A stretch of DNA of 64,000 nt from Peribacillus sp. FSL P2-0133 (GTDB lineage: Bacteria; Bacillota; Bacilli; Bacillales; DSM-1321): assembly GCF_037975445.1 (NCBI RefSeq), contig NZ_CP150254.1, forward strand, positions 5,746,371-5,810,370, written 5' to 3'. Each line of letters opens with the position of its first letter. The first letter of the stretch is position 1. A program made the position numbers and the translations under genes. The notes under the pieces were generated by a model. It did not search any database. It saw only the letters and a list, made by a program, of their open reading frames with translations, and had not been told where the DNA came from. Positions 50,744 to 61,535 of the stretch are shown one piece after another.

Positions 50744-51580
50744 CTATGACTCGCTGCCATTGTACGTAGATTTAATCCCACTTGAATCAAGCGCAGCACT
50801 TATTTCAATTCTTAATATCCTACTGATTTCAATGTGATGCATCGGCTTTGTTTCCGCTTTAATCCGAAAGACGATTTCTTCAGGACTAATTTTTTCAATT
50901 CCCAAAAATTCAGGTGTTTTGATCAATGCATCGTATTTGCCTTCCATACTGTTTAAAAGATCAATCAGCACCTTCTCAGCACGCTCGACCGATCCATCGT
51001 TAGGTATGGTCACATCAACAACAGCCATACTATTTAAAATGGAATAATTCGTGACCTGGATGATGCTGCCGTTGGGTATGAAGTGCAATTCACCTGCACC
51101 GCTTTTAATTTTCGTTGTACGAAGCCCGATCTCAATGACTTCCCCTTCAAAATTATTGATTTTAATATAATCCCCAACCGAGAAATGATCTTCAAAAATA
51201 ACGAAAAATCCTGTAATTATATCCTTGACCAAACTTTGAGCACCAAAACCAACTGCCAAACCGAGAACACCGGCACCAGCGAGTAATGGCATTACTTCTA
51301 TTCCGAAAATTTCCAGAATCATTATCAAGGCAATGAAATTGATGACATAGGTAATGATATTTTCGAGCAATTTAATGAGTGTCGCTTCCCTGCGCTCCGA
51401 TACCCGAATGGGACTCCTTAAACGTGCTTTGAAAAATTTATTCAGAATAGTCTTTCCTATTCTAATAATAATACGCGATAACATCAGAACAAGGAAGATT
51501 TTAATAATCCCCTCGCCCAACAGCAGCCATATCTTTTCATCCAATATCTCTTTTGTAACGTTATCATAAATGCGATCCAT
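50744..51580 (-). CDS. MscS-family small-conductance mechanosensitive channel
   Basis: 278 residues from the ATG at 51580 (MDRIYDNVTKEILDEK), preceded by AGGAGGAAAAT. Three membrane helices lie in the first 110 residues; the pore helix region has LLAGAGVLGLAVGFGAQSLVKDIITGFF, then the beta domain (FSVGDYIKINNFEGEVIEIGLRTTKIKS). It opens under membrane tension to release solutes. Its place between ychF and yyaC matches many Bacillus genomes. Confidence 0.94.
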   Translation of the reverse strand: MDRIYDNVTKEILDEKIWLLLGEGIIKIFLVLMLSRIIIRIGKTILNKFFKARLRSPIRVSERREATLIKLLENIITYVINFIALIMILEIFGIEVMPLLAGAGVLGLAVGFGAQSLVKDIITGFFVIFEDHFSVGDYIKINNFEGEVIEIGLRTTKIKSGAGELHFIPNGSIIQVTNYSILNSMAVVDVTIPNDGSVERAEKVLIDLLNSMEGKYDALIKTPEFLGIEKISPEEIVFRIKAETKPMHHIEISRILRIEISAALDSSGIKSTYNGSES

Positions 51581-51971
51581 ATTTTCCTCCTGCCTAATGC
51601 AATTAACTGCAAATCTTTTATATCGTCTATATGATTTTTCCCCATATAGACGTATTCCTCTACCCTTCATGCATTGAGATAACCATGAAGTAGAGCGATT
51701 TTCTCTATTTTATCAATAAATAATGGTTTCTGTACAAAAAAATTATGGGTATATAGGTAAAAGAATTAGAAGTTTTTACCCAAATATTAAAGTAATTATT
51801 TACTAGAAAGTATAAATGAAAGCAATTGGTAGAGGATAACGTCGATTCATATCCCCTTCACCTGTTTGCATGTTCTACAAAAAATTCCCTCATCCATGAT
51901 GTTAAATGCCGTATATTTTCCCCTTTTTATCCGTATACTGTAATACCAAATAAAGTAAAGGAGTTGAGCCG
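51581..51971. other. divergent promoter region between mscS and yyaC genes
   Basis: About 390 bases with no gene. It is AT-rich. GTATATT at about 51910 with TATACTGT 16 bases later loosely resembles a mother-cell (sigma-E) sporulation promoter for yyaC, but the match is weak (6 of 7 and 5 of 7). Confidence 0.35.
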
Positions 51972-52607
51972 ATGAATCTGAATTCTAGTCTATTTAATAA
52001 TAATAAAAATAGATTGAGTCGCATCCTGCATGAAGATACGGATGCATCCAAGCAAATTTCCCAGGAATTAATCAACCTCCTACCAACCGGAAAGCTCCAA
52101 CCAATCGTCATCGTCTGCATAGGCACGGACCGTTCCACAGGCGATTCACTCGGACCACTTGTCGGCACTCTGCTTAGTGAAAAAGCTGAAAACGGTTCTT
52201 CTTCATTCCATGTTTATGGTACTCTGGATGACCCTATACATGCGATGAATTTACAGGAAAAATTAAATGAAATCAAAAAGATGCATGCCAATTCCTTTAT
52301 CGTCGGAATCGATGCTTGCTTAGGGAAAATGAAAAGCGTCGGCATCGTTCAAATCGGCCAGGGACCAGTGAAGCCAGGAGCTGGGGTCAATAAAGATCTT
52401 CCTTCCGTCGGAAATGCCCATATTACAGGAATCGTGAATGTAAGTGGATTCATGGAGTTCATGGTCTTGCAGAACACGCGTCTTAATCTTGTGCTAAAAA
52501 TGGCCAAAACCATTGCCGAGGGGATTTATGAAGCACAAAATCATTATCCAATAAAACCTTCCATCACTCCTTTCACATGGTCATTCAAGCAAGAAAAAAC
52601 CCTATGA
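51972..52607 (+). CDS. yyaC: spore protease YyaC (Gpr-like, DUF1256)
   Basis: 211 residues. Motifs PIVIVCIGTDRSTGDSLGPLVGTLL, FIVGIDACLGKMKSVGIVQIGQGPVKPGAGVNKDLPSVGNAHITGIVN define the family (given in parts: GTDRSTGDS, DACLG, KDLPSVG). It is related to the hydrogenase-maturation/germination-protease fold. AAGGAGTTGAGCCG precedes the ATG. One of the few plus-strand genes in the origin-proximal half, as in B. subtilis. Presence of this gene supports an endospore-former. Confidence 0.92.
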   Translation: MNLNSSLFNNNKNRLSRILHEDTDASKQISQELINLLPTGKLQPIVIVCIGTDRSTGDSLGPLVGTLLSEKAENGSSSFHVYGTLDDPIHAMNLQEKLNEIKKMHANSFIVGIDACLGKMKSVGIVQIGQGPVKPGAGVNKDLPSVGNAHITGIVNVSGFMEFMVLQNTRLNLVLKMAKTIAEGIYEAQNHYPIKPSITPFTWSFKQEKTL

Positions 52608-52625
52608 TCGGTTTTTTCTTATCAT

Positions 52626-52665
52626 AAAAAAGAAGGAAGGGGATGGCCCCTTCCTTCTTTTTTTT
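52626..52665. terminator. bidirectional terminator between yyaC and the DUF554 gene
   Basis: AAAGAAGGAAGGGG and CCCCTTCCTTCTTT form a long stem with a 4-base loop and A/T runs on both sides. Confidence 0.93.
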
Positions 52666-53365
52666 ATACATAATACATGAAAGTAACCAGAATCGCGGTG
52701 ATCATTATGCCCGGAAGCAGATTTGCCACCCTTATTTTGGTCAGACCGATAATATTCAAACCAATCGCCAAAATCATGACTCCCCCAGTTGCCGTCATTT
52801 CCAGTATGAAGGAATCCATTAAAGCAGTTGGGATCATCGTATTGATCTGCCTTGAAAAAATCGCTATGAACCCCTCATAAAGAATGACCGGAAATGCTGA
52901 AAAAAGTACACCTATGCCAAGCGTACTGGCGAGGACCAATGCCGTAAATCCATCGATGATCGCTTTTGTTATCAAAACGTCATGATCATTCCGGATACCG
53001 CTATCCAGGGCACCGATGATGGCCATCGCCCCAATGCCAAATATGAGCGTAGCCGTTACAAATCCCTGAGATATCGAAATTCCTTCCTTCGCTTTCATCC
53101 TGCGTTCAAGCCAATTGCCTAAAGAATTCAGCCTGGCCTCAAGATTCATCCATTCACCGAGGACAGCCCCTCCGACAATACTTAAAATGACAACAAGGAA
53201 ATTATCACTTTTAAAGCCCATCTGCAAACCTAGGACCATGACGGCCAAACCGATACCGCTCATGACCGTTTCTTTTATCTTTTCAGGTATATGTTGCAAA
53301 AACCTTCCTAAAATCGAACCGATTAAAATGCAGGCACCATTCACCAAAGCCCCTAATAATACCAT
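52664..53365 (-). CDS. DUF554 membrane protein (YqgA/YdfK family)
   Basis: About 233 residues from the ATG at 53365, preceded by AGGTGG; a GTG nine bases earlier is possible but has no ribosome site. Seven or so membrane helices; LLGALVNGACILIGSILGRFL and FVTATLIFGIGAMAIIGALDSG are typical of DUF554. Possibly a transporter; function not known. Inserted between spo0J and yyaC relative to the B. subtilis order. Confidence 0.9.
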   Translation of the reverse strand: MVLLGALVNGACILIGSILGRFLQHIPEKIKETVMSGIGLAVMVLGLQMGFKSDNFLVVILSIVGGAVLGEWMNLEARLNSLGNWLERRMKAKEGISISQGFVTATLIFGIGAMAIIGALDSGIRNDHDVLITKAIIDGFTALVLASTLGIGVLFSAFPVILYEGFIAIFSRQINTMIPTALMDSFILEMTATGGVMILAIGLNIIGLTKIRVANLLPGIMITAILVTFMYYV

Positions 53366-53417
53366 CTCATCCACCTAATTTTCTGCATATGTCGTCACGA
53401 TCTTTTCATAAGGTGAT

Positions 53418-54278
53418 CTAAGAGGATAGGTTCTCTTGATCGATCAAGTTCAAAATTCTCTCTAAATCTTCTTTTGAAAAGAATTCTATTTCTATTTTTC
53501 CTTTTTTCTTGCTTTGTTTTATCGTTACGCTCGTTCCTAGTCTTTCACGCAGACTTGTCTCCCGTTGCTTTATGAAGATATCTTTTTTTTCTTGTTTCTT
53601 ATGTTTAGTTTCACGTGAAACGGTATCATTCAATTGATGTATATATTGCTCTAGCTGTCTGACATTCATTCCTTCTTTGAGGATTTTATCCGCTACTGGC
53701 TTAAGCATCTCTTTTTTCTTTAAACCTAGCAATGCCCGGCCATGCCCCATGGAAATTTCCCCGTCGGAGATATATCTCCTAATCCCTTCAGGCAAAGATA
53801 GCAATCTAACATGGTTTGCTATATGGGGACGGCTTTTACCCAGCCGGTTGGCCAACTGCTCCTGGGTGAATTCCATTTTTTCAAGAAGCGTTTGATAAGC
53901 GACAGCCTCCTCGATCGGATTCAAATCTTCCCGTTGCAGGTTTTCCAAAATCGCCAGTTCCATCATCTGCTGTTCGCTCAATTTCCTCACAACGACCGGA
54001 ACTGTCTTTAAACCAGCTTCCTTGGCAGCACGATAACGCCTTTCCCCAGCCACGATTTCATATCCCTTAATGCTTTCCCGGGCAATAATCGGCTGTAATA
54101 TCCCATGTTCCATGATGGATTGCTTTAATTCCTCTATAGCTTCAAGCCGAAAGCTCTTTCGGGGCTGATAAGGATTTGGCCTTAATTCCCTTAATTTGAT
54201 TTCTCGCACGATTTCATCTTTACTGATCTCCCCACTGTTGAAAAGTGCGTTAAGTCCTTTGCCAAGTCCTTTAGCCAT
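53418..54278 (-). CDS. spo0J: chromosome-partitioning protein Spo0J (ParB)
   Basis: 286 residues. The N-terminal CTPase domain has LRPNPYQPRK, GERRYRAAKEAGL and LENLQREDLNPIEEA. The central helix-turn-helix is TQEQLANRLGKSRPHIANHVRLL, and the C-terminus dimerises. It loads at parS, slides as a CTP clamp and recruits SMC. It overlaps soj by 8 bases and carries a parS in its own coding sequence. Confidence 0.98.
   Translation of the reverse strand: MAKGLGKGLNALFNSGEISKDEIVREIKLRELRPNPYQPRKSFRLEAIEELKQSIMEHGILQPIIARESIKGYEIVAGERRYRAAKEAGLKTVPVVVRKLSEQQMMELAILENLQREDLNPIEEAVAYQTLLEKMEFTQEQLANRLGKSRPHIANHVRLLSLPEGIRRYISDGEISMGHGRALLGLKKKEMLKPVADKILKEGMNVRQLEQYIHQLNDTVSRETKHKKQEKKDIFIKQRETSLRERLGTSVTIKQSKKKGKIEIEFFSKEDLERILNLIDQENLSS
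53607..53622. promoter_or_regulatory. parS centromere site inside spo0J
   Basis: AGTTTCACGTGAAACG matches the parS consensus TGTTTCACGTGAAACA at 14 of 16 positions; the 14-bp core is perfect. B. subtilis also has a parS inside spo0J. Confidence 0.95.
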
Positions 54279-55032
54279 TTGATACCACTTCCTTTGCCAG
54301 TTCTAGATAGACCTCCGCCCCTCGAGACTTTGGATCATATATAATTATCGGTTCTCCATGGCTCGGTGCTTCACTCAAACGGACATTGCGGGGAATGATG
54401 GTTTGATAGACTTTATCCTGAAAGTATTTTTTGACTTCTTCTATGACCTGGAGACCTAGATTCGTTCTTGCATCCAACATCGTCAATAGCACACCCTCGA
54501 TTTTCAAATCATGGTTCAAATGCTTTTGGACGAGGCGGACTGTATTCAATAGTTGACTCAAACCCTCCAATGCATAATATTCACATTGTACCGGAATCAA
54601 AACTGCATCGGCGGCCGTTAAGGCATTAAGCGTAAGCAAACCCAATGATGGAGGGCAGTCAATCACAATGTAATCATATTGGCCCTGCACCTCTTCTAAC
54701 GCCCTTTTTAATCGGACTTCCCTTGAGATGGTTGGAACAAGTTCAATTTCTGCACCTGCTAGTTGAATTGTCGCAGGTATGGCATATAGGTTTTCTACCT
54801 TTGTTTCCATGATGACGGTACTGGCTTCGACATCATCAACCAATACATCATAAATACATTGTTCCACATCGGCTTTGTCAATGCCTGCACCGCTTGTCGC
54901 ATTTCCCTGCGGGTCAATATCGACCATTAAGACTTTCTGTCCTATGTATGCAAGACAAGCACTTAGACTGACAGAAGTTGTCGTTTTTCCAACACCGCCC
55001 TTTTGATTGGCAATGGCTAGAATCTTACCCAC
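54271..55032 (-). CDS. soj: chromosome-partitioning ATPase Soj (ParA)
   Basis: 253 residues from a GTG at 55032 (VGKILAIANQKGGVGKTT), preceded by GGGTGA and matching the B. subtilis Soj N-terminus. The deviant Walker A KGGVGKTT, VDIDPQGNATSG and IIDCPPSLG are clear. It works with Spo0J in origin segregation and, as a monomer or dimer, lowers or raises DnaA activity. Confidence 0.97.
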   Translation of the reverse strand: MGKILAIANQKGGVGKTTTSVSLSACLAYIGQKVLMVDIDPQGNATSGAGIDKADVEQCIYDVLVDDVEASTVIMETKVENLYAIPATIQLAGAEIELVPTISREVRLKRALEEVQGQYDYIVIDCPPSLGLLTLNALTAADAVLIPVQCEYYALEGLSQLLNTVRLVQKHLNHDLKIEGVLLTMLDARTNLGLQVIEEVKKYFQDKVYQTIIPRNVRLSEAPSHGEPIIIYDPKSRGAEVYLELAKEVVSNG

Positions 55033-55243
55033 GAATTCACCCGCTTTCAACTATCTTCATCACGCTTATATCTATTGATTTTTACCGTAAATCCATTTAT
55101 TTCTTTCTATTTTATCATGAATGTTACTGGAAGAAATCGTTTTCTGAAATTCCTCTTAAAATTTGAAATATATCTAAAAGCATTAAAAATCCGGGAAAAG
55201 TTGAATGTTTTTTAAGGTGGAAATACCAGTTTTGGCGCGAAAA

Positions 55244-55276
55244 TAAAAAAAGCTTGGTAATCGGAGACTACCAAGC
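55244..55276 (-). terminator. terminator between noc and soj
   Basis: GCTTGGTA and TACCAAGC pair around 9 bases and are followed on the minus strand by T7ATTTT. It makes noc and soj-spo0J separate units. Confidence 0.9.
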
Positions 55277-55292
55277 GGGTAAGGATAGGGAC

Positions 55293-56153
55293 TCAAGTTT
55301 TTTTCTTGGGTATTTTAATCGTGAACTGATAATACTCCTCGAATTCTTCTTCCTCTGCATCCAAATTTATTCCATTGTCTGTAACCATATTGAGTGATTG
55401 GCGTATGGTATTCACGGCAATCCTCATGTCTTTACTAAACGCTTTTCGCTTAGGTTTCGGCTTCTGCACAGTACCCTTCAAGAGCTTGACGACCTGCTCT
55501 TCGGTCTGTTTGACGTTTAACCCTTTTTCGATGATTTCCAAAAGCAGTTTAAGCTGCTTTTCAGGACTCTTCAACGGTATCAACGAGCGGGCATGGCGTT
55601 CCGTAATTTGCTTTTGAAGAAGTGCATCCTGAACCTCCTGGGGCAGCTTAAGCAGCCGAAGCTTATTCGCCACGGTAGATTGTCCTATTCCCAGTCTTTG
55701 TGCCAAAGCTTCTTGTGTTAAACTATGCAGCTCCAATAGTTTTCCATAAGCCAAAGCTTCTTCAATCGGTGTCAGTTCTTCACGCTGAAGGTTTTCTATC
55801 AGCGCAACGGAAGCCGTTTCTGTATCGGTGAAATCTTTGATTATAGCGGGTGCCAATTCCCAGCCAAGCTTTTGCATGGCTCGAAAACGACGCTCACCTG
55901 CAATGATTTCATACTTTCCCTGACCATAAGCCCTTACTACAATTGGTTGAATGATCCCATGTGTATGGATCGTTTGAGCCAATTCGGCAATTTTATCGTC
56001 ATTAAAAACGGTCCTTGGTTGAAATCGATTAGGCACAATATCAGAAATGGAAATTTTTCTTATTTCTTCATTATTATTGCTAGGTGTCTCTATCTCTAGT
56101 TGCTCTTCTTCCTTTTCGCCAAACCCAAAGAACCGCGAAAAAGGATGCTTCAT
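55293..56153 (-). CDS. noc: nucleoid occlusion protein Noc
   Basis: 286 residues from the ATG at 56153 ([18 protein letters not shown]), the family N-terminus and membrane-targeting helix; the frame is open 12 codons further. A ParB-type domain ([37 protein letters not shown]) and a helix-turn-helix ([23 protein letters not shown]) follow. It blocks division over the nucleoid by binding specific sites. It is a paralogue of Spo0J. Confidence 0.96.
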   Translation of the reverse strand: MKHPFSRFFGFGEKEEEQLEIETPSNNNEEIRKISISDIVPNRFQPRTVFNDDKIAELAQTIHTHGIIQPIVVRAYGQGKYEIIAGERRFRAMQKLGWELAPAIIKDFTDTETASVALIENLQREELTPIEEALAYGKLLELHSLTQEALAQRLGIGQSTVANKLRLLKLPQEVQDALLQKQITERHARSLIPLKSPEKQLKLLLEIIEKGLNVKQTEEQVVKLLKGTVQKPKPKRKAFSKDMRIAVNTIRQSLNMVTDNGINLDAEEEEFEEYYQFTIKIPKKKT

Positions 56154-56530
56154 CTTCCTACACCACCTTTTAAAACTCCCAAATAACATATTCTCTATTT
56201 ATAGGACAAGTCCTGCATACATTTCCCGACATGGTTATACATATGGCCCTTCGCTGTAAAAAACATGTCGACTGGCGCCATCAAGGCAATAATGAGGAAT
56301 GGAAGGCCAGTTATTATAACTATCGGCGGCTTGCCCAAAATTATTTCCCTGAATCAGCCAGCACAGGGCACAAGTTTTGACATGTACCGAAAATGCCTTC
56401 TTGTTGGCAAATGCAGTATTGAGTGAAAATAATAAGGTCATACATTTATAGTAAAAGAAAATAAGGGCAAGTACCAGCCATATATCTGAATCATCTACGC
56501 TTACTATGAAAACTTACTCATCGTACAGGG
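56154..56530. other. intergenic region between noc and rsmG
   Basis: About 375 bases without a sure gene. A plus-strand frame of 49 codons (56231-56380, MVIHMALRCKKHVDWRHQ...) has protein-like composition but no ribosome site. A perfect 12-bp palindrome AGGACAAGTCCT lies at 56202-56213, in the noc leader. Confidence 0.4.
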
Positions 56531-57247
56531 TTATTCAATAGGCTGCTTATTCGGTGTCCCTGGTTTTCTTGGGTATTTTTTAGGAGTCTTCTTCACTTTT
56601 TTTACAGTAATGATGTTTCTTTCACTATTTTCCTCTGGCAATGTGAAAGGATGAATTTCTTCAATTTTTCCGCCTAATGTAAAAATGGCCTTCTTCCCTG
56701 TGTCCATTTCATCTTGTGCACTAGCCGCTTTCATGGCAATGAACGTCCCATCCAGTTTAACGAGCGGCAAACATAGTTCACTTAAAACGGACATCCTGGC
56801 TACTGCCCTTGCCATGACAATATCATAGGATTCGCGATGCTCCTGTTTTTGGGCGAAGGTTTCCGCCCGGTCATGATAGAAGGAAACTCCCTTTAATTGC
56901 AAGGAATCCGCAAGGTGATTCAAAAAAGAAATTCGCTTATTCAAGGAATCCACAATCGAGACGTGGATATCAGGGAAACAAATCTTCAATGGAATACTCG
57001 GAAATCCAGCTCCAGCCCCAACATCGCAAATTCGATATGATTTGTTAAAGTCAAAATAGAAGGCTGCACTGATTGAATCATAAAAATGCTTAAGATAAAC
57101 TTCTTCTTTATCAGTGATGGCTGTTAAGTTCATCTTTTCGTTCCATTCCACCAATAATCGATAATAAGTGTCAAACTGATCAAGCTGTTGAGGAGAAAGC
57201 TCGATCCCTTTCTCCAGCAGTGCTTGTTGGAACTGTTCAATATTCAT
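56531..57247 (-). CDS. rsmG: 16S rRNA G527 N7-methyltransferase
   Basis: 238 residues. SAM-binding motif [32 protein letters not shown] and the active-site region [18 protein letters not shown]. Loss of this enzyme gives low-level streptomycin resistance in other species. It follows mnmG closely in the conserved mnmE-mnmG-rsmG order. Confidence 0.97.
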   Translation of the reverse strand: MNIEQFQQALLEKGIELSPQQLDQFDTYYRLLVEWNEKMNLTAITDKEEVYLKHFYDSISAAFYFDFNKSYRICDVGAGAGFPSIPLKICFPDIHVSIVDSLNKRISFLNHLADSLQLKGVSFYHDRAETFAQKQEHRESYDIVMARAVARMSVLSELCLPLVKLDGTFIAMKAASAQDEMDTGKKAIFTLGGKIEEIHPFTLPEENSERNIITVKKVKKTPKKYPRKPGTPNKQPIE

Positions 57248-57276
57248 GTCTTTTCAATCCTTTTCGGGTATTTCCA

Positions 57277-59163
57277 TTACTGAGATACTCTGGCAATCTT
57301 TCCTTGTTCCAAATAAACAAGCAAAATGGAAACATCAGCGGGATTCACACCGGAAATTCTTGAAGCCTGAGCTACTGATAGCGGGTGGACCTGCTTTAAT
57401 TTTTGACGTGCTTCCGTTGCAAGTCCAGAAATTGCATCATAATCGATATTCTCTGGAATCTTTTTATTCTCCATTTTTTTCAGGCGATCGACTTGCTGCA
57501 AGGATTTTTCGATATATCCTTCATACTTGATCTGGATTTCGACCTGTTCCGTCACTTCATCGCTCAGTTCGACATCACTTGGCGCCAACTTCTGGATATG
57601 GGAATAATCCATTTCAGGCCGTTTCAATAAATCGGAGGCCCGGATTCCATCCTTTAACTCACTGCCGCCACTTGCAGTAATGACTTCTTGTACCTCTTTG
57701 GTCGGTTTGATGAAGTTTGATTTCAGTCTTTCCTTTTCCATTTCAACCGCTTCTTTTTTCATAAGGAATCGATTGTAGCGTTCTTCTTTGATCATTCCGA
57801 TATTGAATCCAATTTCCGTTAAGCGTAAATCGGCATTATCATGACGCAATAATAAACGATATTCTGCACGTGAAGTCAGCAATCGGTATGGTTCATTCGT
57901 GCCTTTCGTTACAAGGTCATCAATGAGAACACCAATATAGGCATCCGAACGGCTTAATATCAGTTCTTCTTTACCCATTGCATTCAATCCTGCATTAATA
58001 CCGGCCATCAATCCTTGTCCTGCTGCTTCCTCGTAGCCGGATGTCCCGTTAATTTGGCCAGCAGTATAAAGATTTTTGATTTTCTTCGTTTCAAGTGTAG
58101 GCCATAGCTGTGTAGGAACGATAGCATCATATTCAATTGCATATCCAGCGCGCATCATTTCCGCCTTTTCAAGTCCTGGAATTGTTTGCAGGATTTTCAC
58201 TTGCACATCTTCAGGCAGACTTGTAGATAAACCTTGCACATAAACTTCCTTTGTATTGCGACCTTCAGGCTCCAGGAATATTTGATGCCTTGGTTTATCA
58301 TTAAAACGGACGACTTTATCTTCAATCGATGGACAATAACGCGGCCCAGTTCCTTTAATCATTCCCGAATACATTGGTGAACGGTGTAGATTCTCATCAA
58401 TGAGCTGGTGTGTCCCCTCATTCGTGTACGTTAACCAGCATGGCAATTGATCCGTTATGAACTTTGTCGTTTCATAAGAAAATGCACGCGGCATTTCATC
58501 GCCAGGCTGAATTTCCGTCTTGCTGTAATCTATGGAAGAGCTATTCACGCGTGGCGGCGTTCCTGTTTTAAAACGGACCAAATCAAATCCTAACTGCTCT
58601 AAATGTTCAGAAAGCCTGATGGAAGGCTGCTGATTATTAGGGCCGCTTGAATATTTCAGTTCCCCTAAAATGATTTCACCGCGTAAATATGTTCCAGTCG
58701 TGATTACGACAGTCTTCGCACGGTACACCGCGCCTGTTTTAGTGATGACACCCGTGCATACGTTGTTTTCAACAATTAATTCCTCTACCATTCCTTGAAT
58801 CAATGTTAGATTTTCTTGGTCTTCTATCGTCTTTTTCATTTCTTGTTGATAGAGAAATTTATCTGCCTGCGCCCGCAATGCACGAACAGCCGGACCTTTA
58901 GCCGTATTGAGCATCCTCATTTGAATATGGGTCTTGTCGATATTTTTTCCCATTTCTCCGCCTAAAGCGTCAATTTCCCTAACGACTATCCCTTTTGCCG
59001 GCCCACCAACGGAGGGATTGCATGGCATAAAGGCGACCATATCCAAGTTAATGGTGATCATCAACGTTTTAGCTCCGACTCTTGCCGCTGCAAGGCCTGC
59101 CTCACTTCCAGCATGACCGGCACCAATAACAATGACATCATAGCTACCTGCTTCGTACTGCAT
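57277..59163 (-). CDS. mnmG: tRNA uridine-34 modification enzyme MnmG (GidA)
   Basis: 628 residues. N-terminal FAD motif [41 protein letters not shown], and the C-terminal helical domain with [28 protein letters not shown]. With MnmE it makes carboxymethylaminomethyl-uridine in tRNA anticodons. GGAGGAAAAGGAT precedes the ATG. Confidence 0.98.
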   Translation of the reverse strand: MQYEAGSYDVIVIGAGHAGSEAGLAAARVGAKTLMITINLDMVAFMPCNPSVGGPAKGIVVREIDALGGEMGKNIDKTHIQMRMLNTAKGPAVRALRAQADKFLYQQEMKKTIEDQENLTLIQGMVEELIVENNVCTGVITKTGAVYRAKTVVITTGTYLRGEIILGELKYSSGPNNQQPSIRLSEHLEQLGFDLVRFKTGTPPRVNSSSIDYSKTEIQPGDEMPRAFSYETTKFITDQLPCWLTYTNEGTHQLIDENLHRSPMYSGMIKGTGPRYCPSIEDKVVRFNDKPRHQIFLEPEGRNTKEVYVQGLSTSLPEDVQVKILQTIPGLEKAEMMRAGYAIEYDAIVPTQLWPTLETKKIKNLYTAGQINGTSGYEEAAGQGLMAGINAGLNAMGKEELILSRSDAYIGVLIDDLVTKGTNEPYRLLTSRAEYRLLLRHDNADLRLTEIGFNIGMIKEERYNRFLMKKEAVEMEKERLKSNFIKPTKEVQEVITASGGSELKDGIRASDLLKRPEMDYSHIQKLAPSDVELSDEVTEQVEIQIKYEGYIEKSLQQVDRLKKMENKKIPENIDYDAISGLATEARQKLKQVHPLSVAQASRISGVNPADVSILLVYLEQGKIARVSQ

Positions 59164-59184
59164 ATCCTTTTCCTCCTTTTACGC

Positions 59185-60570
59185 TTATTTTCCTAAACAA
59201 AATTGAGAGAACAATTGGTTGATCAAATTATCTTGAACGCTTTCGCCAATGATTTCTCCAAGTAGCTCCCATGCTTTCGTGAAATCGATTTGAACCAAAT
59301 CAACCGGTGTACCCATTTCAATAGCATCGATTGCATCTTCAATTGACTGTAATGCCTGTCCCAGCAAAGCTATATGCCTGGCATTGGAAACATAGGTCAG
59401 GTCTCCCGTTTCTAAAGAACCCTCGAAAAATAAAGAAGCGATAGCTTCCTCCAATTCATCGACCCCTCGGTCCTCCAGTAATGAAGTCGTAACAACTTTA
59501 TGGGATGCCGCCTTTTCCTTGACCTTGGCCATATCGATTTTTTGTGGAAGGTCGGTTTTATTGATGATAACGATGACATCCATACCCTCAACCGCTTGAA
59601 ATAGTTTCTCATCTTCAGTAGTGAAATCATCTGAATAATTCAATACAAGCAATATTAAATCAGCCTCTTTTAATACTGCACGGGACCGTTCAACTCCAAT
59701 TCGTTCGACGATATCCTCCGTTTCGCGAATTCCTGCCGTATCGACAAGTTTAAGCGGTACACCGCGAACATTGACATATTCTTCGATAACGTCACGTGTT
59801 GTACCTGGAATATCAGTGACGATCGCTTTATTTTCATGAACTAAGCTGTTAAGCAAAGAAGATTTTCCGACATTAGGGCGCCCTATGATAACGGTCGCAA
59901 GCCCGTCCCGAAGTATTTTCCCCTGTTGGGCCGTGTGAAGCAGTTTCTCTATTTCATTCTTCACATAACTGCCCTTTTCCAAAAATAAACGATGCGTCAT
60001 TTCTTCGACATCATCATATTCCGGATAATCTATATTTACCTCGACTTGAGCGAGGGTCTGTAAAATTTCCTGACGCAGGTTTTGGATTAATTTCGAAAGC
60101 CTGCCTTCCATTTGACCTAATGCAACATTCATGGCTTTATCCGTTTTAGCCCGGATTAAATCCATAACGGCCTCAGCTTGAGAAAGATCGATCCTGCCAT
60201 TCAAAAAGGCCCGTTTCGTAAATTCACCAGGTTCCGCTAAACGAGCACCTTGTGAGAGAATAAGCTGCAATACCCGATTGACCGAAACGATTCCACCGTG
60301 ACAATTTATTTCAACTACATCTTCTCTTGTAAATGTCTTTGGACCCATCATGACCGAAACCATGACTTCCTCTATGATTTCACCTGTTTTAGGCTGGATA
60401 AGGTGGCCATAATGAATCGTATGTGATTTCACTTCAAGCAATCCTTTTCCACCTGGTCCTTTAAAGATCCTATCGGCTATTTCTATGGCCTCATCACCGC
60501 TGATTCTAACGATGGCGATTGCCCCTTCCCCTAAGGGAGTAGAGATAGCGGTGATTGTATCGAATTCCAT
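59185..60570 (-). CDS. mnmE: tRNA modification GTPase MnmE (TrmE)
   Basis: 461 residues. An N-terminal folate-binding domain, then a helical domain split by a G domain with [20 protein letters not shown] and NKTDLP. It ends in the catalytic CLGK tail. It partners MnmG. GAGGTGAAAAC precedes the ATG. Confidence 0.98.
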   Translation of the reverse strand: MEFDTITAISTPLGEGAIAIVRISGDEAIEIADRIFKGPGGKGLLEVKSHTIHYGHLIQPKTGEIIEEVMVSVMMGPKTFTREDVVEINCHGGIVSVNRVLQLILSQGARLAEPGEFTKRAFLNGRIDLSQAEAVMDLIRAKTDKAMNVALGQMEGRLSKLIQNLRQEILQTLAQVEVNIDYPEYDDVEEMTHRLFLEKGSYVKNEIEKLLHTAQQGKILRDGLATVIIGRPNVGKSSLLNSLVHENKAIVTDIPGTTRDVIEEYVNVRGVPLKLVDTAGIRETEDIVERIGVERSRAVLKEADLILLVLNYSDDFTTEDEKLFQAVEGMDVIVIINKTDLPQKIDMAKVKEKAASHKVVTTSLLEDRGVDELEEAIASLFFEGSLETGDLTYVSNARHIALLGQALQSIEDAIDAIEMGTPVDLVQIDFTKAWELLGEIIGESVQDNLINQLFSQFCLGK

Positions 60571-60881
60571 GTTTTCACCTCTTATATAATGATGGTTCTA
60601 TTTTTTTCTGTTAATAAAATCGTCGAATCCCTAAATTACTACAATACCACAGTATATTCATGAAAAAAAGTAGATACTCCTGCTCTCCAAGAGTTATCCA
60701 CATGCAATTAATCCATATTCTGTAATATTCATTTTAACTTATCCACATGTGAATAACAAATGTCGCCCGCTTCCCTTTCTCCCATTCCCTTTACGAATCA
60801 AGAGAATATAAAAAGAATTTTGTCAGTTATTGTTGAATTAATACTTGAAAAAAACATTAAACACACAACGATTTCATGGCC
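60571..60881. other. intergenic region with DnaA boxes between khpB and mnmE
   Basis: About 310 bases with no gene. It holds two exact TTATCCACA boxes (60694-60702, 60739-60747) and an inverted TTATTCACA (60748-60756). The last two abut head to head, which suits cooperative DnaA binding. This lies about 3.2 kb from the dnaA start. Confidence 0.75.
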
Positions 60882-60916
60882 TAAAAAAAGAACCCCTGCT
60901 TAAAAGCAGAAGGTTC
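60882..60916 (-). terminator. terminator after khpB
   Basis: GAACC..CTGCTT and AAGCAG..GGTTC form a long stem with a small interior mismatch and a T7 tail on the minus strand. It overlaps the khpB stop codon and separates the rpmH-khpB unit from mnmE. Confidence 0.88.
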
Positions 60917-61535
60917 ATTTAAGTGGAGTAATGACCAAGTGGCGATATGGCTCAGTCCCACTTGAAGTTGTTTTTATTTTTGGATAATCCAAGAGGGCAT
61001 TATGGATGACCTTCCGTTCATAGGATGGCATCGGCTCGAGTGAAACAGCATTACCTGTTTTCATGGCTTTATTTGCCATTCTTTCAGCCAATTGGACTAA
61101 AGTGTCATTGCGGCGATTTCGATAATCCTCTGCATCTACAGTAATATTCAAAAACTGCTTCGAATATCGATTTGCAACAAGCTGCGCTAAATACTGAAGT
61201 GAATTTAGTGTTTGACCTCTTTTACCAATCAATAATGCAATTTTATCACCTGATAAATGGAATGTTACGTTCTTCCCTTTACGAGTGACATCAATTTGTG
61301 CATCGACTCCCATTTCCACGCTGACATTCTTCAAAAACCCAAGTGTCTCTTCAATGGGATCTGCAGGCAATGTCACATGGACAATGGCCTTCCTAGCACC
61401 AAATAAACCAAAAAATCCTTTTTTGCCCTCATCTTCTATTTCAATCTCCACGCGATCTTTAGTGCTGTTCAGTTGAGCTAAAGCTAAATTTACTGCTTCT
61501 TCGACAGATTGTCCTGTAGCAGTTACCTTTTTCAC
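60915..61535 (-). CDS. khpB: RNA-binding protein KhpB (Jag/EloR)
   Basis: 206 residues starting at a GTG that overlaps the yidC stop. A Jag_N domain (1-50), a KH domain with [15 protein letters not shown] and an R3H domain with [11 protein letters not shown]. It binds RNA and in streptococci affects cell elongation. Known as jag in Bacillus, next to spoIIIJ. Confidence 0.95.
   Translation of the reverse strand: MKKVTATGQSVEEAVNLALAQLNSTKDRVEIEIEDEGKKGFFGLFGARKAIVHVTLPADPIEETLGFLKNVSVEMGVDAQIDVTRKGKNVTFHLSGDKIALLIGKRGQTLNSLQYLAQLVANRYSKQFLNITVDAEDYRNRRNDTLVQLAERMANKAMKTGNAVSLEPMPSYERKVIHNALLDYPKIKTTSSGTEPYRHLVITPLK

Noticed and set aside
56231..56380. 49-codon plus-strand frame between noc and rsmG
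   Set aside because: Plausible amino-acid make-up but no ribosome site and no known homologue; kept only as a note in the region entry.
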